NCBI GenBank assembly: GCA_051294375.1
Contig: CM119265.1
Coordinates: forward strand, 11,843,818 to 11,907,817
Length of the DNA stretch: 64,000 nucleotides
Source of the DNA: Paraspadella gotoi
Taxonomy: Eukaryota > Chaetognatha
Direction of reading: 5' to 3'
The translations under genes and the position numbers were made by a program. Position 1 is the stretch's first letter. Each line of letters opens with the position of its first letter. Below are positions 11,869 to 22,900 of the stretch, piece after piece. Under the pieces are notes generated by a model that saw nothing but the letters and a program-made list of their open reading frames with translations, was not told the origin of the DNA and made no database searches.

Positions 11869-12050
11869 AATTGATAGATCAATTGGTTTATAGATTTTTT
11901 CATAGATTTATTAAGAAGTCTGTTATGATTTGTTATAATCACAAATTGAGAGTCAGAAAAATTACCATAATTTATTATCGGATTAGCTTATTACCGCTTA
12001 ATTATCGTAAGCGGATCCAACATTATTTGCTCAAACTTGTTATACCTTTA
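11869..12050 (+). repeat. Shared tail downstream of minisatellite array (copy 2)
   Basis: Contains the same ATTGATAGATCAATTG...AAGAAGTCTGTTATGATT block as 4,355-4,422, again directly after the array, followed by a GCGGATCCAACATTATTTGC edge motif in reverse. It ends a few bases before the SLC38A9 splice donor at 12,070. Confidence 0.7.
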
Positions 12051-12070
12051 GTTTATTATTAATAGGCTAC

Positions 12071-12797
12071 CTTTGTTATGGCCCACGGGAGAGCAAGAAT
12101 AGACGTGCCCATCATGGTGTTCCAAATGCTGAAAATAGTAACGATGGAGTTTTGGCCCTCGCCACGCTTGATCGGAATAACGATGAAGAACCCAACGGGT
12201 ACCACGTGGTCGGGCATCACGAACGGAGTTTCGCGGAAGGGCGCCAGCTTGTTGTAATACTTGTAGCGAGATATGGAGGCGCTGGCCGATGGGGAGACCG
12301 AGGAGGGATCAGGTGGCTGAATGGAGCCGTAGGGCGGGCCGCGGGGGTCGCTTTGGAACGCGTTGACGGAGGCGTTTCGGAAGACCAGAGGGGTTCGCTT
12401 GATTATAGCGTCCTTGGTCTCGCGGATCCGTTGGAAAGAAGGGGTGGGCGTCGGGGGCCTGAATGTGGAGGGAAAACATTCAAGAAATAATTTAATTTCG
12501 AAAATACTTTGTGATTGTCAACTGCAGTTCAACCCACATGGAAGAAGGCTCGTTGATCGATCCCGCCCGCGACAAAGAAGCCGGCGACTCTGAGTTGGAC
12601 GACCCGTTGGACGTTTGTCGGGAGGCCAAGAGCATCGGCGTCCTTTCTGTGAGCCAGGATTTGGACGATGGCAAAGACAAGTTGGCTGAGGCGGTCGGTG
12701 GTGTGGCGTCTGTCGAAGAGAGGACCGCCGAACGATCTGAGGTGATCGTCGGCACATCCGCGTTAATGCTACCCTCCGCTTCGTTGGCGAGTGACAT
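12071..12797 (-). CDS. SLC38A9: SLC38A9 lysosomal amino acid transporter/sensor, first two coding exons
   Basis: SLC38A9 is a lysosomal membrane transporter that senses luminal arginine and signals to mTORC1 through Rag-Ragulator. Exon 1 is 12,523-12,797 (ATG at 12,797; 91 codons plus 2 nt; donor GTTGAC). Exon 2 is 12,071-12,458 (acceptor TTCAG; 388 nt; donor GTAGCC). Phases match, giving 221 residues. Residues 1-130 are Ser/Thr/Pro-rich, as expected for the cytosolic tail. The family signature follows: RYKYYNKLAPF, then VMPDHVVP, then the start of TM1 with IWNTMMGTSILALPW (about 203-217). The remaining ten membrane segments are absent; the gene runs left through the minisatellite region and presumably off the window. 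The ATG lies 267 bp after the COMMD7 stop, same strand. I am sure of the family. SLC38 relatives lack this N-terminal motif. Confidence 0.9.
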
Positions 12798-12870
12798 GGT
12801 AGGTTATTTTGATTGCACGTCAATAATCAAAGTTGATTAAGATTTCCCATTTTTAAAATCAGAATTTTTT

Positions 12871-12876
12871 TTTATT
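12871..12876 (-). terminator. Candidate polyadenylation signal for COMMD7
   Basis: AATAAA on the minus strand, about 190 nt after the COMMD7 stop codon and 74 nt before the SLC38A9 ATG. It is the only canonical hexamer I noticed in this 267-bp spacer. Confidence 0.4.
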
Positions 12877-13064
12877 GATTTTTTCCCGGAACATAGTTTT
12901 TAGACTAAAAACACCAAAATTTAACGAAAATATAAACCAATAACGATTTAGTAGTAATTGACAAGTTATGAGCGTGACCGAATGACTGGAAAGAAAAATG
13001 ACTGTTTTTGAGCATTTTTCAAATGAATCCCGTAAACACAGAAGATTGCAAAGGACGTAACAGT

Positions 13065-13847
13065 TCAACTTATCATCTCCATATTAGTCTTGGCTTTTTC
13101 CATCTCGTGCAAAAATTTGTAGAACTGAGGTAAGGATAGTTCCATGCTGACGGTTTTTAGTTTGTCTTCCCCACTGTTTTTCATTGTTAATTTCATCTGC
13201 GAATATTAAAAAAACTATGCAACAAACCAACCCAAAACGTTTTACTTTTTGAGTGTATAAAAATACTCGGACCTGCAAAAATGTATTGCCCACTAATTCG
13301 ACGTCACTGCTGGCGGCAGTGACTCCGAATTTCCACTGGAGGTCGACTAACTGGTTTACTGAGAGGGAAGACTCCATCGCCGCTAATCTTAAAGCCGAAG
13401 ACCGAGAATCGAACACCTGCAGGAATTTTTTTTATATTTAGACAACTGATTATTGTGATAAAGGCTGGTAAGCGACAACTACCTCGACAAAGACATTAGC
13501 CTGCTCATCCTCCAATCCGTTTCGCTTCAGTTCCTCCATCAACTGAGCAGCGGACCAATTCTTTTTCACGGCCAATCGAGGAAGAGGCTCGATATCTTTG
13601 ATCAGGGACTTGAGCGCGTTCAAGTTCGAAATCCTTTTAATTTGGTTGTTAAAATTGGAGAATAGTAAATTTTCTTTCTCTCTTGTCACAAAGTGACTCA
13701 CCCCTGGGCTGTGGCAAACTCCACCAATTTAGTCGAAGTCTCGTCGACGGACGCGTCAGAAGACGAGTCCAACACGATATCGACGATGTCTTTCAGCGCA
13801 GAGGGATCCGCGAATTTGTTTAGTTTTGGTAAAGAAGGAAAACTCAT
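13065..13847 (-). CDS. COMMD7: COMM domain-containing protein 7, complete, four exons
   Basis: COMMD7 is a subunit of the COMMD/CCC (Commander) assembly that acts in endosomal recycling and has been linked to NF-kB control. Exons (minus strand): 13,702-13,847; 13,483-13,633; 13,273-13,416; 13,065-13,196. All introns are GT-AG, 68-76 bp, and phases agree, giving 190 residues (family about 200). Residues 1-100 are the helical N-terminal domain. The COMM domain starts near residue 122 with LVDLQWKFGVTAASS, where Trp127 and the FGVT core are diagnostic. GNTFLQ follows, and the C-terminal FYKFLHEMEKAK points to COMMD7 rather than other COMMDs. The ATG lies 139 bp after the DHX37 stop and the stop lies 267 bp before the SLC38A9 ATG. 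No frameshift is seen. Confidence 0.93.
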
Positions 13848-13986
13848 GTTGACAACAAATTCTTGCGCGTAAAATAAACTACTGTACTAATCGACCGAAT
13901 AATAAAAAAAAAAATCAACGAAGAGTCAACGCGATCTACTTTTGAAAGACAACACATTTCCAAGTCTTTTCTATCAATTCCTCCGT

Positions 13987-16900
13987 TTAGATCGAAGGCG
14001 GCCAAGCGTCCTTCACTTGAGGATGCAGTGCTTCGGGCAACCACTCCAGATATTCCTTGAGAAGAAACTCTTTGTCTTTCCGAAAGGCGGCCGACAAGGC
14101 GTCCCGCGACCATGCATCCTCCCGGGCCAACGCCGATAGCAGCGTCTGGGTACGGGGCTGCAGCCTTGACCATGATTTGATCATAATGGCGGGCGAGGAA
14201 AGCAGTGTCGGTGCGTACTTTTCCAGCGCCGGCGCCACGCGACCCTCGAGAAAAAAGCGGGCAAACCAACGGAAGCGTCGCTCGCACGCGGGGAATGGGC
14301 GAGTGACTGCGGGGAGCACCCATCCCCGGGGACCAAATGATGAGGTCTGCTGGCAGAGGACGAGGCCTTTTTCCTCGCAATAGTGAGGGGGCGGATCCTC
14401 CAACGGGTCGTCAAAGCGACAGCGTTGTTCGGCGAAGATCGGAAGCCAGTGAGGCTCCACCGCGACGACGGCCTTCATGTAGAGTTTCGTCGTCTCCACT
14501 GTCTCTTGGTAGACAATAAACTCGGGCAAGTCGCGGAAGAGGACAGAAGACGGGTGGATAAAGAGCGGATCGGCGACCTGGTGCGAAGTGGAGGGACGAA
14601 GAGTTAATTCTAGTAAAGTGACACTGATTGCTTATTAGACACATTTGAATCCGACAAAGTTTTAATTAGATAACCAGTCTGGGTGTCATTCTGTTCGTTT
14701 TTCCAAGCTCTTTTTAACTAAAAAAGTTTTATTTAAAAAAAATACTTTTTCGCCCGAGCCAGGGGTGTTGAGTCAAAATATGGAAATTCACCATTTTTTA
14801 GTATTTTTAGCGTTTTCCAGTTAATTTTTTTAATATAATAATCTTTAATCAAGTTAATTACTTCTGATAATGATTTTAAATTATCCTATTTAACTGTTTT
14901 TAAAACATTCATTAAAAAATATTAGTTTTTAGCTTAAGCCAAGGGTGTTGAAGAGCTAAAATATTTAAATATTTTTTTTTAAATATTTAGAAATTATAAT
15001 TTACTATTTTTTTAAAGATAACTTATTTTAATCATGGTAATGAAAATATTTGTTAATTTTTAATGCTTTGATGCGACTTATCACAACTTCAAGTTAATAA
15101 ATTTAATAATGTTTTTTAAAACTGAAAACCCTAAGAACTTCTATGATCCAAAGCAATTAATTTTAATTTTTAATCACAAAATGTAATTGTTACAAGATAA
15201 AATTATTTAAATAATATTTGGATAATATTATAAAAATAATTTTATTTAAAAAATATCTGCATTAAAATTTTGTACGGATAAGAGTAATAGTTTGGTTTAA
15301 CTCTATATAAAAATATTTTGTTATTAAATAAATTTTTTTTTAATATACAATAATTTTAAAAAAAATAATTAATTGGTTTTTACTTTTTTTCTTAAATAAT
15401 TGTTTAACAAAAAAGCTTTGTTTTTCTTACTAAATCTAAAAACCCAAGGAAAAAAAGTTATGATTTATAAAAGATTCATTAAAAATAACTACCTCTTATA
15501 GTCTGATTCATATATTTAAATTAATTCATAAATTTATTTATATATTATTTTACTATATACTAATATTGTTTATTGTTAATTAATTTACTAATTAATTTAA
15601 TGAATTTGTTTAAACACGATGTTTTTATTTTATCATTGTTATTTGTTAACAATTCATTAAATTTTCTTTGTAATCTTAAAACAACAAAAAAGAAAGGATC
15701 AAACCATGATATGTTAACAAACATTTTTTTAATAAAAAAAGTTTTTCTTTAAGTTTAAATTAAAATTTTAATTAAAATATAAATCATTTCTATCCTAGCA
15801 TCCCCATGTAAGTCCCCCCTAGCCCTAACCTCCGCTTTGCGTCCAAGCATGAACCTTGAACCTATCATCGCCCATAAAACTTTTCCCCATCTGTACCTTT
15901 CCAGTTGGTGTAACTACAACAACCTTGTTGATCGTAATGCTAACTTTACTTATTCAACATGAATTACAACTACCTCAAATGTTAAAACTAATAACTAAGA
16001 ACATATTATCAGTTCATTAAAATATTATTATTCTATGCTATATTGCGATAGCAAAATCGCTAATGAATATTAAAAATATCATTAATAAATATATTTAATT
16101 TATTAAATGAACCCGTTATCCTAATGAATAAATTAAAAGTTTCATGTATTTGTTTTTTTATTTTTAATTAAATTAAAACAGAAATGATTTTTTGCGTGGT
16201 TGTTTACACCCACAATCGGGTAAAAACGTTGGCAACGCTACTTATTATTCTTCACAATAATTTTTTTTAATAAATAATTTAATTTAATAACAAAAATTTT
16301 TATATAGAGTTAAAGTAAACTATTACTCTTGTCAGCACTAAATATCATAAAATGATTTGCCCAAAACGTATATGCAGAAAATAATAATTTATGTTGTAAA
16401 TTAAATTAATAAAAAGATAGTGTATATCATTTGAATAATTATATCTTTGTTGTAACAATTTTATTATATGATTAAAAAAATTTATGAATTGCTTTGTTTT
16501 TAAGAGGAACGGTCATTCAGCATAACAATACGTAATCATTGATGTATTAGAGCTAATATATCGAGAAATACATTATAATCAGCAGTAATCACAAAAAATA
16601 ATTTTTTATTTATATGTAAACAATCGGTTTTTTAATCATTTTTTTAAAAATGGGTAAATAACAAAATTGTTAAGTTAAATGGGTAAGCATATTTTTTAAT
16701 GATTTGTTTTTCAATCTGGTTGTTAAAAAATTCTAGGTAAGAAGTTAAAACATGGTATGGTTAGTTTAGAAGGGGAGAATTAAACAATTAATCTCGTTAC
16801 TCTGTTGGTTTTCCAGTCATGAAACAAAATCTTCAGTTAAATAGATGGTAAAGAAATTCGAGCTACAATGAATCTACACTGAATTTGAAGAGTTGCAGCC

Positions 16901-19900
16901 TAAACGACTGCAATAATATTGAATTAAAATTTGATTAGCAATCTTAAAAACATTTGTAAAAATGTAAAGAGAGACATTTTGATAAACGCGTTCCAGTTAG
17001 AAAGAATTCAGGGTTAAAGTTTAAAAATGTTTCATTTTCAAGGATACAAGTTGAAATTTAAAAATGTCTCTCTATTACATTTTTCGAATTCACTTATAAA
17101 AAATTCATAAAAAATATCAGATGGATTGGCCTTTTCGTTTGACCTGCAACTCTTCAGATAGGTTTCTTTATTTTATATTATAATTAAAACCGATATAAAA
17201 TGGCGTAGAATACCATCAAATGTTTAAAGTGAATACATTTTCGGAATCGCCAGGAGCTCAGCTTTCTGAATTTGTACTCCATTTTGGCCTATTTTGAAGT
17301 TGAATTGAATGACCCTTTTTCTTAAGAAGAATCTTTAAAAAATTTTTTTAAAAAATAGGTCACAATAGTTTTTAAAGTTTTTAATTATAAAAAAATTAAT
17401 TAACTATGTTAATTAACTAAAAAACCATTTAAAATTATCAAATATTTTTATTATTAAGATTAAAATATGTAACTTAAAAAAATAATAAATTATTATTTGA
17501 AAATATTCAAAAAGTCAATTTAGAAATTTTAGCTCTTTAACACTCCTGGCTTAAGCCTTAAACTAATATTTTTTGTTAATGAATGTTTTAAAAATAGTTA
17601 AATATGATAATTTAAAAGCATTATCATTAGTAATTAACTTGATTAATGATAATTATATTAAAAAAATTACTGAAAAAAGCTAAAAAATACTCATAAAAGG
17701 TGAAATTCCATATTTTGGCTCTTTAACACCCCTGGCTCGGGCGAAAAAGTATTTTTTTTTAAATAAATCTTTTTTAGTTAAAAAGAGCTTGGAAAAACGA
17801 ACAGAATGACACCAAGACTGGTTGTTTATTTAAAACATTGTCGGATTCAAATGTGTCTATTGCTTATATGTTTAGGTTTACCTTGGTTCCCTCGTAGGCA
17901 TTTTTTAATTTAGAATCCGCTTGCCCCGTGCCTTGAGGCATTTTACGCGCAACTTTATCCGCGCAGCCTTTTAAAAATAAAAATAAATTATAAAATTAAA
18001 GAGCCGAAATCAATGAAGAGTATAGGTTCCCAAGTAATGACCTTCCCATTGTATAAACATAAAAGATATAAAAAAATATTCAAAAAAGAAATAATTAAAA
18101 TGTTGGAAAAGGAAAATTATGTTCATGACATAAAGGTGCCCCTATAGTAGGGACGTCTGGCGTTAAGCGTCCGAGATAAAAATTAGCGAATAAAAAAGTT
18201 GTTATTTTACTCACTGAATAAAAATACTTAAAATACTTACAAAATACATAAAATTGATAAAATTATTATTGCGAAAACATTGTTCAATCACATGCATTAT
18301 ATCTAGTGCCTTTTTTTTCATTGAAATCGATAGCTATTAACTAAATATATTATAATTAATTTTTCTTTTTGATATAATAAGAGAACCATACTTCCGTCAC
18401 TTGATGTCGTCAAGTTACTAGTAAATATGCGTTTGAAAAAAAAATTGACCTATGGAGACGCGCATAGACGCGATATGCCTTTAAAGCAAGTTGTTTGGTT
18501 TGGTTCCACCTAAATATTTAGCTTCGGCCGAGTCAATTGGTAATAAAAAAAAGGATTTTCTTTGATATCTTTTGAACCAAAAATGATAGAACGATGAGAC
18601 TGGTATCATATTAAAGCCATAATTATGGGGCATCTTTTCCATATAATTTTTTTAAAATGTTTCAAAGGATTTTTTTAAAATCTTGATCGGAATCTTAGTC
18701 AAAAGTATAACAAACTTTTGAAATTAAATTAAACCAGAGATGTGGACGTGATCCGGAAAGCGTAAGCGAACACTGTGGATTGTGGAAGCGGCCGATTTTT
18801 GAAGAACCCAAAACCGGGAGCGATAGAAAAATTGAAAATTAAGGATTGAACCCGGAAGCTATAATAACCCTGCGTGTTCGCTTCCTGGTCATTGTTTTTA
18901 TTGGTTAGAAATGAAAGGTATTTAATGTATTAAAAGATTGATCTGTTTATAAGCAATATTGCATATATTGTGCTTATACATACTTATATCTCTAACACAC
19001 TCTCTTTCTATATCTTTTTTTCTTTTTTTCCCCTCTTGCACTGAACAAAAAAAAATAAAAAAAAAATAATATATATAACAATGCCGGATCTGCCCACGAT
19101 CATTAGCGGTAATTAATTAATTAGTTGAAAAAATAAAAATTATTTAATTAATTACATATTTATTAATTAAAAGAATAACATCGAACATTTGGGAGCTCAA
19201 ATGATTTGAACAAAGATGACAACGACAATGAATACAAGGACGAAGACGACGACAAAGTCTTTGTACTTTGTGACCCGTAGTACAGTAGTAGTCAATAAGA
19301 ATGACCTGTTCTTACCCGACCTTGTTATGGCTAACCTTTTCTCACCATAATAAATACTAGTTGTTGTTATTATTTTTATCATTTTTGCTTTTTTACTGTT
19401 GTTGATAATACCAGTTTTTTTTATCACAAAAACAGTCCTTAAATTTTTCTATAAATTCTTGTTTTGAGTCACCGCAAACATTATAAAAAATTTCAATTAA
19501 TTAATAATTAATGATGGTGACTACGAAAATGATAACACCGACGATGACAAATTGATTGATTGCTTAATTTTTTGATCGATTGATTGAATGAAATTGGTAC
19601 AACCAATAATAAAATATATCCATTCATTTAATAAATAAGCTATCTTGCCCCTGACTTTGGACAGGCTTTGGTGGTTTAAGGCCTCCATCACTCTTACAAG
19701 ATAATGACATAGCAGGTCCCTGCAAGCTTTCAATCAAGACTCTCTCACAGTCTTGTTTATTCACTCCCAGAGCTTAATTGATTGAATAAATAATTAACTG
19801 ATCAGTTCTGGCATTGTTAGTGTTTGTTTTTTCGTCTTTTAATTATAACAAAAGAAATGACGACCATGATGATGATGACGACGAGGATAATACCGTCATG

Positions 19901-22900
19901 ATTAATTGAATGATTGATTGATCAATTAAATGAAATTCATATCAGGCCTGTTAGTTTTTAGGTCTTTTTGTCAGGTTACTGACCAGGATAAAAGCAACAA
20001 CGACGTTGGAGATGACAATAATAACACTGACATTGTTTAATTGATTGATTAATTGATTGTTTAATTAATTGGTTCTGTTAATAATTTATTGATAAATAAA
20101 TTTATTAATTAGTTGATTGATAAATTGATTGATTAATTGATAAAAAAAATTGATTCATTAATTTTTTGATTGATAAATTGATTGATTAATTGATAAAAAA
20201 ATTGATTCATTAATTTTTGATTGATTAGTTAATTGATTGATTGATTAATTAATTGATTAATTGAATAATTAATGCAGCTTGTATTTACAATTATTAAAAA
20301 GAAAAAAAGCAAATAGGGAAACAGGTTTTTTGTTTTTTTTATTTAAACTCATTTCCACTCGAACGATTCTTACAATCTTATAAATCTTACAATTTTTCAT
20401 AGTAAAAATTTCATTTGTTAATTGTTAACAAAAAAGATTGTTTAAAATTATTCTACCAATGAATTACATGTCTAAAGAGAATATTTTTATAAGTAATAAC
20501 AAATGTAAAATTTTTAAAGGAAGGAAGCGATGTGCACTCGAAACCGAAAGCGATCCGGGCTAAAAAAATTATTGCACCCGAAAACGGGAGCGGGAGGGGT
20601 CTTGGGAAGCGCCGGATTGGCAGCGGCGGAAAATCGATCGCTTTCACATCTCTGGTTGAGAGACTGGAAAAAGACGGCGGCGACGTCCGCAGTCGAGGAG
20701 CCGGAGGCAGAGGAGAGGCCTCACGCAATGAGTGAGTGGAGTTGAAGGAACGAGAAATGTGATGGAGTTTAGTGTAATGTTCGAAGACGCGCTCGGAGGC
20801 CCAACGGCAGTGACCCATGACCTCTTTCGAGGCGCCAAGCATGAGGAGTGTAATAGCGCACCCGGCGCGGGAGCCATGAGCGGTGAGACCCGGGAGAGCG
20901 TCGTCAGGGAGATAAACACGAAGACGCCGAGTCGCATTATTGCAGGAAAACGGGGCGTCGAGGACGGCGAAGGGGGAAGGGGGCGGACGGAGGGAGAGAG
21001 TCGATACGGCGGGAAATCTCAGACGCAAGAAGGCGAAGGTGGGTGGAGAAAATGGGCGGAGCCTGACGAGGAGTAACGTGGGCCTTGCGCTGTTCAACGG
21101 AGACCGCCTTGAGCCACTTGGAGACCAAGGGAGAGGCTCAGGGGTTGGAACCGGGGTTGGCGGAGGAGGAGTCGACGCGGCCGATGGAGTTAAAGGCCGC
21201 CCTGAGCTTGCCGATGATGGAGTCGACGGTGCCGGCGGCAAGATGAAAGGGACAAGGGCAGGGATGAGAGCCATGGAGACCAAGAAAAGGACAGCCGAGA
21301 GCGTGGACTTGGGTGCGACCCCGAGAATCCCGGTGATGCAGGAAACGGCAGACGTCGTCGGGGGTGGCGGTAGCGAGAGAACGCGTCGGGGAGGCATCGA
21401 GCAGAAACGCCTCAAAATCGGACACGAGCTTCGACTTCTGCTTCTCGTAGGAAGTGAGATCAATGTGTGAGAAAAGTTCCGATTTACGCGAGATAATTAT
21501 CCTGAAACACAACGAAGAGACATTAATCCCAAAGGTGGAGCGGAGAATGGAAAATAAATGGCGAGAGAGCTTGGTAAGCCCAGACGCATTGAGATGTACA
21601 TCATCCTTAAGGTCGGCAAATCTAATGTGTTCATTCGAAATAAAAGTCCAATTGGGGCGAGCACAGAGGGCCCGCAGCGAGTCGTTCCCAAGCGAGATCC
21701 TGCGATTGATGGAAGAGGATCGAGACTGACAGATCCCGGAAAGGAGGATCTGACGAGCGACCTGGAAGGAGTCCAGGGCCTGAGACAGGTAACAGCAAGA
21801 GGAAGAGAAGACAGAACGGAACCAGACGTCGTCAAGGCGAGAGGCGTCATTGACGCCAGCATGCAGAACGAGACCGTCGAAGGAGAAATCAAATGCCGCA
21901 ATAATGATGACCATGACCCAATAAAAAATTTTATTGCTATGCTATAATAATATATATAATATACACACGTTTTGACTGATGTTGACCATGATGCAACAAA
22001 AACCAAATATAATAAGTACTGAAAAAGACATACTAACCTACTAACATAAAATGACATATGAGTCTAAAGGACAAATGATTTAAAAAATACAGAAGGCTTC
22101 ATATTATAAAATGTGGTACCCCTTTTTTCTGAAATGAACACGTTCCGAGAAAACTACTGAATAGAATTTAATGAAATTTTGCATGCGGAGTACCAGTAGT
22201 GATACAAATGGAACTATCGAGGCGAATTTTTACATTTCACCCCTAAGCTGAGATAAGGGGCCCTGTGGGTGCAGCCCCTGAGGGCCACAAATGGTCAAAA
22301 AATTTTTCCAATTTTTTAAATTATTTTTGTTTTAAACAGTTCCACAGATTTACTCTTCCACAAAAACGTATTTATTACCTCAAAAATATTCATTTACCTT
22401 AGTTTTTAGCTTCATGAACATCAGCAGTTAATGTCAGATTTGGAATAATTTGGGAAAATTGGAAGTAAAACGATGAACCATGCATCTTCAACCATGCTTA
22501 ATTATTGCAAATTGATCAATTTCAGTTCTAAAATGTTTTTTTCTTATGTTTAAAACGTCAATGCACCTGATGCTACTAAAAAAATTTGAAAAATAAAAAA
22601 AAAATTTTAGCATTTTTTGGCCCCCCAGGGGTCCACCCCCAGGGCTCTGTATCTCTTGTCAGGGGTTGAATATCAAAATTCGCCTCGATAGTTCCATTCA
22701 TATAGTCAGTAGCACTCTAAATGTAAAATTTCATTAAATTTGATTGGGTAGTTTGGTGGGAACAGATTCTGGTCACAAAAAAGGGGTACTACATTTTATA
22801 ATATGAAGCCTTCTGTATAAGTATGACTTTCATATAATTGACTTGTGTAAATTGACTAACGTAAAAAAGACGTAAATAACCAATCACCAATGACCAATAA

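Noticed and set aside
20453-21463. 336-codon minus-strand frame as one protein
   Set aside because: Only the middle part (about 20,750-20,940) carries recombinase boxes; the first half is a shifted reading of the same element (the real frame is the 21,138-21,914 one) and the C-terminal part is AT-rich intron.
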